A stretch of 64,000 nt of DNA from Candidatus Rokuibacteriota bacterium (GCA_003221695.1 QHSX01000038.1:124001-188000); one strand, 5' to 3'. Shown: positions 52,849-64,000, counted from the first letter of the stretch. Numbers and translations are program-made. The notes: a model not told the origin generated them from the letters alone.

Positions 52849-53547
52849 GTCGACGAGCCGGCGGGCCAGGGCGGGGCCCGACCCCGACTGCTCGTGCTTG
52901 AAGAAGACGAACGCCTCGCGCCAGCCGCCGCCGACCCGGCGGAGCGTCGCGATCCAGGCGTTCAGAGCGTCGTCTCCGTACTCGACCGCGCGCAGCCGCA
53001 CGTAGCCCCAGTCCGCCGTCGCGACGGTGGGCGTCGTGCCGTCCTCGGTATCGGCGACGCAGAGGGCGGCGTTTCGCGCGCGGAGCAGGGCGTAGGTCTC
53101 GTCGTCGAACCAGCTCGCGTGACGGAACTCGAGGGCCGCCCGGAGCCCCGGCGGGAGCTGCGCGAGGAGGTCGCCGAGCCGGTCGGTCGCCTTTTTGAAG
53201 TTGGGCGGGAGCTGGAAGAGGAGGGGGCCGAGCTTGTCGCCGAGCGTCCGGGCGGTGTCGCAGAAGTACCGGAGCGGCTCGTCCACGTCGCGGAGGCGGG
53301 CCACGTGCGTGATTCGCTGCGGCGCCTTCAGGACGAAGGTGAAGCCGGCGGGCGCCGTGTCGCGCCACGCGGCGAGGGTCCGCGCGTTGGGCATCCGGTA
53401 GAACGTCGCGTTGATCTCCACCGTCCGGAAGCGCTCGACGTACCAGGCGAGCATCTTCGACGCCGGCAGGTCGGAGGGATAGAACGTGCCCTTCCACTCG
53501 GCGTAGTTGTACCCGGAGGTCCCGACGCGGAACGTCAGCGAAGGCAC
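52819..53547 (-). CDS. DUF72 (YecE-like) family protein
   Basis: A 242-residue TIM-barrel-like protein of the DUF72 family: [67 protein letters not shown] and LEFRHASWF are the typical landmarks. Its biochemical role is not established. The gene overlaps the alanine dehydrogenase stop by 13 bases at its start and runs into the LysR gene from the other side. Confidence 0.93.
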   Translation of the reverse strand: MPSLTFRVGTSGYNYAEWKGTFYPSDLPASKMLAWYVERFRTVEINATFYRMPNARTLAAWRDTAPAGFTFVLKAPQRITHVARLRDVDEPLRYFCDTARTLGDKLGPLLFQLPPNFKKATDRLGDLLAQLPPGLRAALEFRHASWFDDETYALLRARNAALCVADTEDGTTPTVATADWGYVRLRAVEYGDDALNAWIATLRRVGGGWREAFVFFKHEQSGSGPALARRLVDLLERPAEAR

Positions 53548-54647
53548 GCGTCGAGCGGCGTGGCCGGGGTACCGACCGCCTCCGCGACCGCCGGGTGCAC
53601 GACCTGCCCGCGCCAGACGTTGATGCCCTTCGCGAGGGCGGGATTCGCCCGCGCGGCCGCGACAACGCCGCGGGTCGCGAGCTCGAGCGCGTACGGGAGC
53701 GTGGCGTTCGTGAGCGCGAACGTCGAGGTGCGCGGCACGAGGGCGGGCATGTTGGCGACACCGTAGTGGACGACGCCCGACACGAGGTAGACGGGATCGA
53801 GGAGCGTCGTCGGATGGATCGTCTCGACGCAGCCGCCCTGGTCCACCGAGACGTCCACGATGACGCTCCCCTCCTTCATGGTTGCGACCATGTCCTTGGT
53901 GACGAGCCGCGGGGCGCGCGCCCCGGCGACGAGCACGGCGCCGATGAGCAGGTCGGCGCGGCGGAGCACCTGCTCGACGTTGAAGCTGTTGGACATGAGC
54001 GTCACGACCTGGCCGCGAAAGATGTCGTCCACGTGGCGCAGGCGGTCGGGGTTCACGTCGAGGGTCGACACGTCGGCGCCGAGACCGACCGCCGTGCGCG
54101 CCGCGTTGAGCCCCGCCGTGCCCGCGCCGAGAATAACGACGTTGCCGGGCGGGACGCCGGGCACGCCGGACAACAGTATTCCGCGCCCGCCGTGGGCGCG
54201 ACCGAGGTAGAACGCGCCCTCCTGCACCGAGAGCCGTCCCGCCACCTCGCTCATCGGGGTGAGGAGCGGCAGGCTCCCGTCGGCGCGCTGGACCGTCTCG
54301 TAGGCGATCGCGATCGCCCCCGAGTCGCGGAGCGCCCGCGCCAGCTCGGGCGCCGGCGCGAGGTGAAGGTAGGTGAGGAGGATCTGGCCCGGGCGGAGCC
54401 GCGCGGACTCCGCCGGGAGCGGCTCCTTGACCTTCAGGACGAGCTCGGCGCGCTGCCAGACCTCGTCGGCCGTCACGAGCGCAGCCCCGACGGTGGCGTA
54501 CTCGTCGTCGCGGATCCCGCTGCCGCCGCCGGCGCCGTGCTCGACCTCGACGCGGTGGCCGGCCTCGGCGAGGGCGCGAGCGCCGGCGGGCGTCAGCGCG
54601 ACGCGCTGCTCGCCCGGCTTGATCTCGCGCGGAACGCCGACGATCAT
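53535..54647 (-). CDS. ald: alanine dehydrogenase
   Basis: A 370-residue enzyme beginning [20 protein letters not shown], the diagnostic start of this family. Further marks are VLKVKEPLP (with the pyruvate-binding lysine), LTYLHLAP with the catalytic His, the NAD loop [23 protein letters not shown] and [17 protein letters not shown]. It interconverts L-alanine and pyruvate plus ammonia with NAD. Its ATG overlaps the stop of the epoxide-hydrolase-like gene (ATGA). Confidence 0.96.
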   Translation of the reverse strand: MIVGVPREIKPGEQRVALTPAGARALAEAGHRVEVEHGAGGGSGIRDDEYATVGAALVTADEVWQRAELVLKVKEPLPAESARLRPGQILLTYLHLAPAPELARALRDSGAIAIAYETVQRADGSLPLLTPMSEVAGRLSVQEGAFYLGRAHGGRGILLSGVPGVPPGNVVILGAGTAGLNAARTAVGLGADVSTLDVNPDRLRHVDDIFRGQVVTLMSNSFNVEQVLRRADLLIGAVLVAGARAPRLVTKDMVATMKEGSVIVDVSVDQGGCVETIHPTTLLDPVYLVSGVVHYGVANMPALVPRTSTFALTNATLPYALELATRGVVAAARANPALAKGINVWRGQVVHPAVAEAVGTPATPLDACLR

Positions 54648-55522
54648 CGCGCGGGCTGGCCGGCCAGGAACTGGCGGATCAGGCGGTTGACGAGTGCGGG
54701 CTGCTCGTGGATGACCCAGTGCGACCCGTCGGGCACGCGCTCGATCGTGAGGTCGTCGACGAACCGCTCCAGCCCGTCGAGGTTCCCGGGGAGGAGCGCC
54801 CGGTCGCGCTCGCCCCAGATCACGAGTGTCGGGACGGTCACGGCGAGTCGCGAGGGCTCGGCGCCGAAGCTCCGCGCGGGTCCACCATCGGCTGCGGGCG
54901 GGCCGACGCCAGCCGCGCGGTAATAGTTGAGCCCGCCCGTGAGCGCGCCGGGCTGTGACCATGCGACCAGGTACTCGGCGCGGTCCGCGTCCGTGAACCA
55001 CGCGCCGTCCTGCGTGAACATCGCGACCATCCGGGCGTAGTCGTTCGCCGCGAGCAGCGACTCGGCCTCGGCGCTCCGGAACGTCAGCATGTAGCGGCTC
55101 GCCTTCTGCTGGGCGGGGTTCTCGACGAGCTCGCGCTCGAAGATCGCGGGGTGCGGTGCGTTCACGACGACGAGCTGCTCGAGACGGTCGGGATGCGCGA
55201 GCGCGAACGCCCAGGCGACGACACCGCCCCAGTCGTGACCGACGAGCGCGAACGTCGTCGCCCCAAGGTGATCCGCGAGCGCCCTCACGTCGGTGACGAG
55301 GTGCTTCACCCGGTACGCGGCGAGGTCTGTCGGCTTCGACGAGAGGTTGTAGCCCCGCATGTCGGGCGCGACGGCGCGATGGTCGCGCCCGAACTCGGCG
55401 AGCTGCGCGGTCCACGCGTACCAGAACTCGGGGAACCCGTGGAGGAACAGGACGAGGGGGCCGCGGCCCGTGGTCACGTAGTGGAGGCGGACGCCGTTCA
55501 CGTCCGCGTAGGCGTGGTCCAT
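54644..55522 (-). CDS. alpha/beta hydrolase, epoxide-hydrolase-like
   Basis: A 292-residue hydrolase: [10 protein letters not shown] (oxyanion hole), nucleophile Asp in [11 protein letters not shown], the acid residue in IWGERDRAL and catalytic His in [10 protein letters not shown]. An aspartate nucleophile fits epoxide hydrolases and haloalkane or fluoroacetate dehalogenases, and the HGFPE start favours epoxide hydrolase. It lies one base after the preceding hydrolase gene and overlaps alanine dehydrogenase. Confidence 0.92.
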   Translation of the reverse strand: MDHAYADVNGVRLHYVTTGRGPLVLFLHGFPEFWYAWTAQLAEFGRDHRAVAPDMRGYNLSSKPTDLAAYRVKHLVTDVRALADHLGATTFALVGHDWGGVVAWAFALAHPDRLEQLVVVNAPHPAIFERELVENPAQQKASRYMLTFRSAEAESLLAANDYARMVAMFTQDGAWFTDADRAEYLVAWSQPGALTGGLNYYRAAGVGPPAADGGPARSFGAEPSRLAVTVPTLVIWGERDRALLPGNLDGLERFVDDLTIERVPDGSHWVIHEQPALVNRLIRQFLAGQPAR

Positions 55523-55523
55523 G

Positions 55524-56366
55524 TCACCTCACGTATAGCAGGAAAAAGCGCGCGAGGCGCGCCGCGAAATCGGGCGGGAGCTCGCCGTGGCGCCCGCGGG
55601 CCAGGAACAGGAACTCCGCGCGCGGGTTCCTCCCGAGCGCCTCGCGCAGGCGCTCGGCGTGGGCGAACGGGATCTGCTCGTCCTCGCGGCTCGCGATCAG
55701 GAGCACCGGCACGGCGAGCCCGGCGGCGGCCTCGACGGGGGCGGGCCGCGTGATGTCGTCGCCGACAAACACACGCGACCACACACGCGTCATGCCGACG
55801 AGCGGGTACTTCAGGAGCCAGAGCCACGCGTAGAGGTCGTGGCCGAGCAGCCGGAGATCGGCGAACGGCGCGTAGGCGGCGACGGCGCGGATCCGCGGAT
55901 CTTCGGCCGCGGCGAGGAGCGCGACGGCTCCGCCGAGCGAGAAGCCGAAGACCCCGACCGCGCCGACGCCGCGCGTCGCCAGGAAATCGAGGGCGCGCCG
56001 GAGGTCCCGGCGCTCCTTGAAGCCGAGCGTCGTCAGGCGTCCCTCGCTTTCGCCGAAGTAGCGCTGGTCGAGGAGGAGGACGGTGAAGCGGGAGGCCAGC
56101 CCGGCCGCGATCGGCAGCATGTCGGCACGGTCGGCGGGATAGCCGTGCAGGAGGACGACGGCCGGCGCGCCCGGGCGCGCGACGAGCCACGCCGCGAGTC
56201 GGAGACCGTCGTCGGTCGTGATCGCCACGTCCTCGACCGCGAGGCCGAAGTCCCGGGGCGCCAGCGGCACGGTGAGCCGCGGCGGACGGACGGCGAGCCA
56301 GAAGACGAGGAGGCTCACGCCGACGAAGCCCGCGACGAGCACCGCCGCGTAGAGGGCGAGACGCAT
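55524..56366 (-). CDS. membrane-anchored alpha/beta hydrolase
   Basis: A 280-residue protein with an N-terminal membrane helix (YAAVLVAGFVGVSLLVFWLAV), so the catalytic part probably faces the periplasm. HGYPADRADM, the serine nucleophile in FGFSLGGAVALLAA, an acid in ASREDEQIP and a His in GRHGELP make the triad. It resembles the acyl-peptide/BAAT-type or FrsA-like hydrolases; the substrate, an ester or peptide, is unknown. It is followed by a second hydrolase gene. Confidence 0.9.
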   Translation of the reverse strand: MRLALYAAVLVAGFVGVSLLVFWLAVRPPRLTVPLAPRDFGLAVEDVAITTDDGLRLAAWLVARPGAPAVVLLHGYPADRADMLPIAAGLASRFTVLLLDQRYFGESEGRLTTLGFKERRDLRRALDFLATRGVGAVGVFGFSLGGAVALLAAAEDPRIRAVAAYAPFADLRLLGHDLYAWLWLLKYPLVGMTRVWSRVFVGDDITRPAPVEAAAGLAVPVLLIASREDEQIPFAHAERLREALGRNPRAEFLFLARGRHGELPPDFAARLARFFLLYVR

Positions 56367-56376
56367 GTTGGTGAGC

Positions 56377-57234
56377 CTAGCCCTTGAGGGCGCCGGCCGA
56401 GAGGCCGCGGATGAGGTGCCGCTGGAGATAGGTGAAGAGGACGGCGACGGGCACGGTGGAGATCATGACGCCCGCCGAGAGCTGGCCCCACTGGATCTCG
56501 TACTGACCGACCATGAACAGGAGACCGGCGGAGAGCGTCCGCATCTCCGTTTGCGTCGTGAACGTGATCGCGAACAAGAGCTCGCTCCAGGACGTCACGA
56601 AGGCGAAGATCGCCGTGGCCGCGATGCCGGGCGCCGCCAGCGGCAGCACGATGCGGCACAGCGCGCCGAAGCGGCCGCAGCCGTCGATGAGCGCGCTCTC
56701 CTCCAGATCGCGCGGGATCGCGTCGAAGTACCCCACCAGCATCCAGACCGTGAACGGCACCGTGAAGGAGAGGTTCGAGTAGATCAGCGCCTGGTAGGTG
56801 TCGATCAGGCCGAGGGCGTACCACTGCGAGAGCAACGGCGCGATGAGGAGCACCGCCGGGAACATCTGCGTCGCGAGGAAGATCAGCAGGAGCGCGTTGC
56901 GGCCGGCGAAGCGGAAGCGGGAGAGGGCGTAGCCGGCCAGGATCGAGACCGAGGTCGTGACCACCATCGTCACCGAGGACACCCACAGGCTGTTGGCGAA
57001 GAACCGGCTGAAGGGCGTGAGCCTGGACGTCCACGCGTCCACGTAGTTGGCGACGGTGAGCTGGGCGGGCAGGTAACGGAGCGGCGTGGCGTAGAGATCG
57101 GCCCGAGTCTTGAGCGAGGCGAGGAACACCCACACGAACGGCCCGAGCGCGAACAACGTTAATAGCGTGAGGCCTGTCCATAACACGGGCCCGCGCAGGA
57201 CGCGCTCGGGCGCCTCGGCCCGGCCCCGGCTCAC
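56377..57234 (-). CDS. sugar-type ABC transporter permease (MalG/UgpE type), second system
   Basis: A 285-residue permease starting with GTG at 57234 that overlaps the stop of the partner permease (GTGA). The EAA loop is DLEESALIDGCGRFGALCRI, and FVTSWSELLFAITF follows as usual. It forms the membrane channel with the permease encoded upstream. Like the cluster at 26-29 kb, this one has no ATPase gene nearby. Confidence 0.94.
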   Translation of the reverse strand: MSRGRAEAPERVLRGPVLWTGLTLLTLFALGPFVWVFLASLKTRADLYATPLRYLPAQLTVANYVDAWTSRLTPFSRFFANSLWVSSVTMVVTTSVSILAGYALSRFRFAGRNALLLIFLATQMFPAVLLIAPLLSQWYALGLIDTYQALIYSNLSFTVPFTVWMLVGYFDAIPRDLEESALIDGCGRFGALCRIVLPLAAPGIAATAIFAFVTSWSELLFAITFTTQTEMRTLSAGLLFMVGQYEIQWGQLSAGVMISTVPVAVLFTYLQRHLIRGLSAGALKG

Positions 57235-58106
57235 GTCACGCTCTCGATTCCGCGCGTGACGCGCAGGTAGAGGACGGTGAAGACCAGCATGACGACGAGC
57301 AGCACGACCGAGAGCGTCGCCGCGTAGCCGAAGTCGAGGTTGGCGTACGCCATCAGCAGCGTGTACGTCGAGGTGATCTGGGTCGCGTTGGCGGGCCCGC
57401 CGCCGGTCATCACGAAGATGAGATCGGCGTAGTTGAAGGTCCAGATGATGCGGGTCGCGGTGGCGACGATGACGATGGGACGGAGCAGCGGCAGCGTGAT
57501 GTGCCAGAAGCGCCGGGTGACGGGAGCGCCGTCCACCCGGGCCGCCTCGTAGAGTTCGTCGGGGATCGCCTGCAACCCTGCGAGCAGCATGATGGCGAAG
57601 AACGGGACGCCGCGCCAGACGTTCGTCGCGATGACCGCCCCCATCGCGAGGCCGGGATCGCTGAGCCAGGCCACCCGGTCGCGGAGCACGCCGAGACGCA
57701 AGAGGACGTCGTTGATGACCCCGTAGTTCGGCTGGTAGAGCCATTCCCAGACGAGCGCCACGACCACGCCCGGCACGATCCACGGCAAGAGCGTCACGGT
57801 CCGCACGAAGGCGCGGCCGCGGAAGGACTGGTGGAGCAGGAGCGCGGCGGCGAAGCCGCCGAGGAATTGCAGCGAGACGGACCCGAAGACCCAGACGAAC
57901 GAGTTCCAGAGCGTGAGCCAGAAGGTCGCGTCACGCAGCAGGGCGCTGTAGTTCCCGAGCCCGATGAAGCCGTACTCCTGGGGCTTGAAGAGGACGTGGT
58001 GGTAGAGGCTCATGTGCATGGCCTTGAGGATGGGGAACACGATGGTCCCGCCCAGGCAGACCGCGACCGGGACGAGGTAGAGGTAACCGGTCAGGGCCCG
58101 GGCCAT
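57231..58106 (-). CDS. sugar-type ABC transporter permease (MalF/UgpA type), second system
   Basis: A 291-residue permease whose ATG at 58106 overlaps the binding protein stop by one base (TGATG). The long frame open upstream is a shadow of the binding protein gene. The EAA loop reads DELYEAARVDGAPVTRRFWHI and the last helix region FVMTGGGPANATQI is typical. Pairs with the next gene's product. Confidence 0.94.
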   Translation of the reverse strand: MARALTGYLYLVPVAVCLGGTIVFPILKAMHMSLYHHVLFKPQEYGFIGLGNYSALLRDATFWLTLWNSFVWVFGSVSLQFLGGFAAALLLHQSFRGRAFVRTVTLLPWIVPGVVVALVWEWLYQPNYGVINDVLLRLGVLRDRVAWLSDPGLAMGAVIATNVWRGVPFFAIMLLAGLQAIPDELYEAARVDGAPVTRRFWHITLPLLRPIVIVATATRIIWTFNYADLIFVMTGGGPANATQITSTYTLLMAYANLDFGYAATLSVVLLVVMLVFTVLYLRVTRGIESVT

Positions 58107-59410
58107 CAGGCCATGTTCTTCGCGAGCACCTCGGCGAACTTCTCCAGGAACTCTCGGGCCGTCAGCTTGCCGACCAGCGCCTGCTGGAAGAGCGGCACGC
58201 CCTCCGAATCGAGCTTGCCACCCCACCCCGCGTAGGCCAGGTACGGACTCACGATCGAGAAGGGGAAGGACTTGATGAACCCCGCGTAGGCGGGATCCCT
58301 GGCGAACTCGGGCCGATCGGCGATCGCCTTGCGCGCGGGCAGGAGGCCGAGGGTCTTGCAGTACATGAAGTTCGGCTCGTCCTCCATGAGCCACGCCATG
58401 AAGCGCCACGCCCCGTCGCGGTTCTTTCCGTTCCTGAACGCGGTGAGCGTCTCGGAGAAGTAGAACGACGCGCGCTTCTTCGCCGGGCCGAGCGGCAGCG
58501 GCACGGTGGCGAAGTTCTGCGGGCCCACGAAGTCCTTCTGCTCCTCCGACGAGCCGGAATTGTGGATGTACATGTTCGTGATGCCGCGGCCGAACCCCTC
58601 GACGATGGATCGCCAGCCGTCGGTGGGCACGCTCGGCGGGCAGACCTTGCCCTTGCGGAAGAGGTCCAGGTACCACTCGAGTCCCTCGGCCGCCTCCTTC
58701 GAGTTGATGGCCACCTTGCCGTCCTTCAGGACCTGGGCGCCGTTGGCGTACATGAACTCGGTCGCGTAGAGGACCGCCCACGTTCCCTGCCCGCGCATGC
58801 CGAAGCCGTACTGGTTCTTCTCGAGCTTCGTGAACGCCTTGGCGGTGGCCTGAAATTCGTCCCACGTCCAGTCGTCCCTCGGAGGCGTGATGCCGTACTC
58901 CCTGGCGCGGTCGGTGCGCCAGTAGACGCTGTCGTTGGTGACGACCCACGGGAACGAGAGGATCTTGCCCCGGAGCGTCACCGTCTGCCAGGCGATCGGC
59001 GTGACGTCTTTGTAGTGCTTCCAGTCTCGCACCCGCGGCGTGAGGTCCTCCACGGCGCCCATTCCCTCGAACTCCCCGACCCAGTTGTCCCAGACCTGGC
59101 AGCAGTCGGGCGGATTGTTGGCGGCGATGGACGTGATGAGCTTCTGCCGCGCCTGTGCCTGCGGCACGAACTCGACCCGGACCTCGAAGTCCTTCTGCGA
59201 CTGGTTGAAGCGCTGGGCGAGCGACTCGACGAGCGCCGTGCGCTTGGGCTCGGGGACGCTGAACTGGAACCGCACCGGCTGGGCACCCCACGCCCGGCGG
59301 GGGCCGACGAGGGGCTCCTCCCACCACGCGAGGTCGGCGGCCGCGACGACGCCGGATGCGACCAGCGTCTTGAGGAGCTGCCGGCGGGAGAGGACCCAAC
59401 GGTCGTCCAT
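58106..59410 (-). CDS. sugar-type ABC transporter substrate-binding protein with Tat signal, second system
   Basis: A 434-residue family-1 binding protein. The N-terminus MDDRWVLSRRQLLKTLVAS carries a twin-arginine signal ending near AWGAQ, so it is probably exported folded, unlike the Sec-type protein at 26126. The mature part has VRFQFSVPEPKRTALVES, VEDLTPRVRDWKHY and a long C-terminal lobe typical of sugar binding. It is the first gene of the operon with the two permeases, and is divergent from the EamA gene. Confidence 0.93.
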   Translation of the reverse strand: MDDRWVLSRRQLLKTLVASGVVAAADLAWWEEPLVGPRRAWGAQPVRFQFSVPEPKRTALVESLAQRFNQSQKDFEVRVEFVPQAQARQKLITSIAANNPPDCCQVWDNWVGEFEGMGAVEDLTPRVRDWKHYKDVTPIAWQTVTLRGKILSFPWVVTNDSVYWRTDRAREYGITPPRDDWTWDEFQATAKAFTKLEKNQYGFGMRGQGTWAVLYATEFMYANGAQVLKDGKVAINSKEAAEGLEWYLDLFRKGKVCPPSVPTDGWRSIVEGFGRGITNMYIHNSGSSEEQKDFVGPQNFATVPLPLGPAKKRASFYFSETLTAFRNGKNRDGAWRFMAWLMEDEPNFMYCKTLGLLPARKAIADRPEFARDPAYAGFIKSFPFSIVSPYLAYAGWGGKLDSEGVPLFQQALVGKLTAREFLEKFAEVLAKNMA

Positions 59411-59495
59411 CGTCTGCCTCCTTTCGAACGGTGGCGTGGCTGTAACATGGTCGCGCGAAGAGTGTCAAGACCGGTGGCTGGCGTACTATCTCCGG

Positions 59496-60377
59496 GTGAT
59501 CGCGGAGACGACTCTCGGCGCCCTCGCCGCGCTCGGCTCGGCGCTGACCTGGGCGGTGACGAGCCTCCTCGCGCGCTCGCTTCAGCCCGGGCTCGGCTCG
59601 GTGGTGGTCAACGCTGCCCGCTCGACCGTCGGGGGCGCGCTCCTGCTCGGCTGGGTGGCCGCGACCGTGGGCGTGGGCGCGTTCGCCGCGGCGTCCACGA
59701 GCGCCCTCGCGCTCCTCGCGCTCTCGATCGTCACGGCGATCGCGATCGGGGACACCGTGTGCTTCGAGAGCATGCACCTGCTCGGTGTCGGTCGCGCCAT
59801 GACGATCGCGATGACCTATCCCGTGGGCGCCACCGCGCTCGCCGCGGCGTTCCTCGGCGAACCCATCACGCTGCCGATCGTCGCGGGAGCCCTCCTCACC
59901 CTGGGCGGCATCGTCCTCATCGTGGCGCCGTGGGCCGAGCGGACACCCGACGAGCGGTTCTGGCTCGGCGTGGGGATGGCGACGCTCGCGTCGCTCGCCT
60001 GGGCGGTCTCGGCGGTCCTCCTCAAGCCGCCCCTCCGGGAGATGGACGCGGTCACGACCCAGGCGATCCGGTTGCCGCTGGCGGCGATCGTGCTCTGGGC
60101 GACGCCGTGGGCGCGCGTCGGGGCGAGCGGCCTCGGGCGGACCGGCGGCGCGGCCCTTGTCCGGCTGGTCGCGCTGGGGGTCCTGACCGCGCTGAGCTCG
60201 GTGATGTTCGTCGCGTCCGTCAAGTACGCCGGTGTGGCGGTCTCGACGGTGCTCTCGTCCACGGCGCCGATGTTCGCGATCCCGCTCGCGCGGGTCTTCT
60301 TCGGCGAGCGACTGTCGCGCACCGCGCTGCTCGGCGCATCCGTCACCATCGCCGGGATCGTCGTGTTGCAGCTCTGA
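59496..60377 (+). CDS. EamA/DMT-family membrane transporter
   Basis: A 293-residue protein starting with GTG. It has ten predicted helices in two EamA repeats: ALTWAVTSLLARSLQPGLG opens the first and ASLAWAVSAVLLKPPLREM the second, with AFLGEPITLPIVAGALLTLGGIVLI and FFGERLSRTALLGASVTIAGIVVL closing each. Likely exports an amino acid or metabolite. The long open frame upstream is antisense to the binding protein gene. Confidence 0.92.
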   Translation: MIAETTLGALAALGSALTWAVTSLLARSLQPGLGSVVVNAARSTVGGALLLGWVAATVGVGAFAAASTSALALLALSIVTAIAIGDTVCFESMHLLGVGRAMTIAMTYPVGATALAAAFLGEPITLPIVAGALLTLGGIVLIVAPWAERTPDERFWLGVGMATLASLAWAVSAVLLKPPLREMDAVTTQAIRLPLAAIVLWATPWARVGASGLGRTGGAALVRLVALGVLTALSSVMFVASVKYAGVAVSTVLSSTAPMFAIPLARVFFGERLSRTALLGASVTIAGIVVLQL

Positions 60378-60391
60378 GGGCGCCCGATGAA

Positions 60392-62191
<1,800 letters not shown>

Positions 62192-62254
62192 CGTCTCATC
62201 GTACCACGTCGCATTCCGCGCTCGCCCGTCGCGGGCCATAGTACCCTGAGACCG

Positions 62255-62905
62255 ATGGGCGACCCCCGGTGTCCCCACTGCGGCCGTCGGCGCGCTCGGC
62301 GTTGCCACCGCGTCGGCGGCCTCGAGCGGGCGCTGGCGGGCGTGTACGTCTACCCGTTCCGCTGCCAGGTCTGCGGCCGCCGCTTTCGCGCGCTCGCGTG
62401 GGGGAAGCGCTACGTCCGGCGGCCGACGGACCACCGCGAGTGGGAGCGCGTCGCCATCCGCGCGCCCGTCGAGCTCCGGTCGAGCCACGTGAGCGCGCCG
62501 GGCGAAGTGACGGAGCTGTCGGTCGAGGGGTTCACGGCGAAGACCGCGGCGCGACTCGACGTGGGCGCCACCGTGAGCGTCACGCTCGATCTCGTCACCG
62601 GCGAGCCTCCCATCGAGGTCGAGGAGGCCGTCGTCAGGTCGGCGCATGACGACGCGCTCGGCGTCCAGTTCGTGCGGCTCCATCCCGAGGAGCTGCGTCG
62701 CCTCCGGCGGGTCGTCGTCGGCCTGTTTCCCAGCGCCCACGACGCCACGGTCCCGACGGCTCCGGCCCTGCCCGATGAGCGGAAGCTGCGGATCCTCTAC
62801 TCGGTCGACTTCTGGCTCGTCGCGCTCGCCGTCGTTCTCGTGGCGCTGGCCTGGCTCCGGCTCTTCCCCTGGTTCGGGCGGTGCGTGTACGGTATAAATT
62901 GCTGA
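62255..62905 (+). CDS. zinc-ribbon/PilZ-domain protein with a C-terminal membrane helix
   Basis: A 216-residue protein of unusual build. A four-cysteine ribbon opens it (Cys6/Cys9 in CPHC and Cys37/Cys40 in CQVC), followed by a PilZ domain with the c-di-GMP motif RxxxR at Arg61/Arg65 (REWER) and an imperfect D/NxSxxG site (ELSVEGF, with Glu in the first position). One hydrophobic helix ([21 protein letters not shown]) ends the protein. It could sense c-di-GMP at the membrane, but loss of the Asp/Asn leaves binding uncertain. Confidence 0.8.
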   Translation: MGDPRCPHCGRRRARRCHRVGGLERALAGVYVYPFRCQVCGRRFRALAWGKRYVRRPTDHREWERVAIRAPVELRSSHVSAPGEVTELSVEGFTAKTAARLDVGATVSVTLDLVTGEPPIEVEEAVVRSAHDDALGVQFVRLHPEELRRLRRVVVGLFPSAHDATVPTAPALPDERKLRILYSVDFWLVALAVVLVALAWLRLFPWFGRCVYGINC

Positions 62906-62939
62906 TGGCCGCGCCGCTCGCGCCCCGGGGGTTTCCCGT

Positions 62940-63467
62940 ATGACCCATCGCCTCTTCACGCTCGCCGCTGCCGCGATCCTTGCGGGAACGACGCCGGCCC
63001 TCGCGCAGGCGCCGGAGGCGGTGGTGACGCTCGAGAACGGTGGCGAGATCCGCATCGAGCTGTTCCCCGCGGACGCGCCCCGACACGTCGACAACTTCGT
63101 CAAGCTCGCGCGCCGTGGGTTCTACGACGGCCAACGGTTCCACCGCGTCGTCCCGAACTTCGTCGCCCAGATCGGCGACCCCAAGTCCAGGACGCTCCCG
63201 CTCGACGCTCCGGACATGGGCACCGGCGGGCCGGGCTACACGATCGCGGCGGAGTTCAACAAGCGCGAGTTCGTTCGCGGCGTCGTCGGCATGGCGCGCG
63301 GCCCGGACCCGAACTCCGGGGGGAGCCAGATCTTCGTGATGCTGGCCGAGGACCGGAGCCTGAACGGTCAGTACACCGCCTTCGGCCGGGTCGTGCGCGG
63401 CATGGACGTCGTGGACCGGATCAAGGTCGGCGACCGCGTGAAGTCCGTGCGGATCGTCACCAAGTGA
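62940..63467 (+). CDS. exported cyclophilin-type peptidyl-prolyl isomerase
   Basis: A 175-residue cyclophilin with a Sec signal ([23 protein letters not shown]). The fold landmarks are [49 protein letters not shown] and [17 protein letters not shown], including Arg and Phe of the active site. It speeds proline isomerisation of proteins in the periplasm. It directly precedes a cytosolic cyclophilin of similar sequence, a likely tandem duplication. Confidence 0.95.
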   Translation: MTHRLFTLAAAAILAGTTPALAQAPEAVVTLENGGEIRIELFPADAPRHVDNFVKLARRGFYDGQRFHRVVPNFVAQIGDPKSRTLPLDAPDMGTGGPGYTIAAEFNKREFVRGVVGMARGPDPNSGGSQIFVMLAEDRSLNGQYTAFGRVVRGMDVVDRIKVGDRVKSVRIVTK

Positions 63468-63477
63468 GGGGTGGAGC

Positions 63478-63912
63478 ATGAAGTCGACCGCTGTCATCAC
63501 CCTCGAGAAGGGCGGCGAGATCCGGATCGAGTTCTTCCCGGAAGACGCGCCGAAGACCGTCGCGAACTTCCTGGCGCTCGCCAAGAAGGGGTTCTACAAC
63601 GGGCTCACCTTCCACCGCGTCGTCCCGAACTTCGTCGTCCAGGGCGGCTGCCCCAAAGGCGACGGCACCGGCGGTCCCGGGCACACGATCCCCGCCGAGT
63701 TCAACGCGCAGAAGCACCTGCGCGGGTCCGTCGCGATGGCGCGAAGCCAGCACCCCGATTCCGCGGGCAGCCAGTTCTACATCTGCTATGGCCCCACGCC
63801 CCACCTCGACGGTAACTACACCGTCTTCGGGAAGGTCGTCGCCGGCATGGAGCACGTCGACCGGATCCGACAGGGCGACCGGATGACGTCGGTGGGGATC
63901 GTCGAAGCGTAG
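63478..63912 (+). CDS. ppiB: cytosolic cyclophilin-type peptidyl-prolyl isomerase
   Basis: A 144-residue cyclophilin without a signal peptide: [46 protein letters not shown] and YTVFGKVVAGMEHVDRI. It is a cytoplasmic peptidyl-prolyl isomerase. It lies 10 bases after the exported copy and shows strong similarity to it, suggesting duplication with one copy sent to the periplasm. Confidence 0.96.
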   Translation: MKSTAVITLEKGGEIRIEFFPEDAPKTVANFLALAKKGFYNGLTFHRVVPNFVVQGGCPKGDGTGGPGHTIPAEFNAQKHLRGSVAMARSQHPDSAGSQFYICYGPTPHLDGNYTVFGKVVAGMEHVDRIRQGDRMTSVGIVEA

Positions 63913-63915
63913 CGT

Positions 63916-64000
63916 ATGGCGAGCTGGTCGCTGCTCATCCGGAACGGCTCGGTCGTTGACGGGACGGGCGGGCCCGCGCGACGGGTGGACGTCGCCGTGG
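63916..64000 (+). CDS. start of an N-acyl-D-amino-acid deacylase-like amidohydrolase (partial)
   Basis: The last 28 codons of the window read MASWSLLIRNGSVVDGTGG followed by ARRVDVAV, matching the first strands of D-aminoacylase/dihydroorotase-like amidohydrolases (LLIRNGTVVDGTGxPAxxxDVAV). The rest lies outside, so the family but not the reaction can be stated. It follows the cyclophilin gene by 3 bases. Confidence 0.75.
   Translation, partial: MASWSLLIRNGSVVDGTGGPARRVDVAV

Overview
The window is a 64 kb piece of a very GC-rich bacterial chromosome with dense coding, many GTG or TTG starts and frequent ATGA/GTGA/TGATG overlaps. No rRNA or tRNA gene was seen, so the organism cannot be named. 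The style fits a soil or groundwater lineage such as Candidatus Rokubacteria/Methylomirabilota or a deltaproteobacterium-like group: Liv-type ABC transporters, several LLM-type flavin oxidoreductases, acyl-CoA synthetases, amidohydrolases, a PEP-CTERM protein, a Ku/LigD pair and a pyruvate-dehydrogenase-type complex. That placement is inference.

Layout. 1-5.8 kb, minus strand: an alcohol dehydrogenase cut by the window edge, a small lipoprotein, and a branched-chain amino-acid-type ABC system in which permease LivM and both ATPases are fused in one 840-residue protein. 5.9-10.4 kb: dienelactone hydrolase, an LLM oxidoreductase, MscL with a C-terminal zinc ribbon, a UroD/MtaA-like protein, a small membrane protein behind a sigma-54-like promoter, and an internally duplicated uncharacterised protein. 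10.4-14.8 kb, minus: propionyl-CoA-synthetase-like enzyme, amidohydrolase, and a metallo-beta-lactamase/receiver fusion.

15-22.6 kb is the most interesting part. After a PEP-CTERM protein with a sigma-54-like promoter comes a two-operon sulfate assimilation block: APS reductase, an unknown protein and ATP sulfurylase; then a zinc-ribbon miniprotein, sulfite reductase, two siroheme enzymes and an ATP-grasp protein. The first operon is preceded by an 11-codon leader ORF with three cysteine codons followed by a long intrinsic terminator, which looks like a cysteine attenuator. Both operons share a 20-bp upstream element (TTGACAATnTCGATCGACAA).

22.6-30.7 kb, plus: peroxiredoxin, acyl-CoA synthetase, NHL protein, a sugar-type ABC importer, an LLM oxidoreductase and a VOC protein. 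30.7-33.7 kb, minus: a sulfur catabolism operon (four-domain rhodanese, mercaptopyruvate sulfurtransferase, cysteine dioxygenase family). 33.7-37.6 kb: MFS exporter, quinone-type reductase, HAD phosphatase, pyroglutamyl peptidase. 37.6-42.4 kb, minus: E1alpha-E1beta-E2-E3 of a 2-oxoacid dehydrogenase complex. 42.5-49 kb: quinone reductase, then Ku divergent from a CPBP protease, LigD and a GNAT (non-homologous end joining).

49-51.2 kb is a decayed patch: an IS110-type transposase split by one amber codon, a remnant of an HNH nuclease and a remnant of a PQQ-type propeller. 51-59.4 kb: GNAT, LysR, DUF72, alanine dehydrogenase, two alpha/beta hydrolases and a second sugar-type ABC importer. 59.5-64 kb: EamA transporter, TypA/BipA GTPase, a zinc-ribbon/PilZ membrane protein, two cyclophilins and the start of an amidohydrolase. 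Two coding genes (E2 and LigD) carry palindromic segments inside their flexible linkers.
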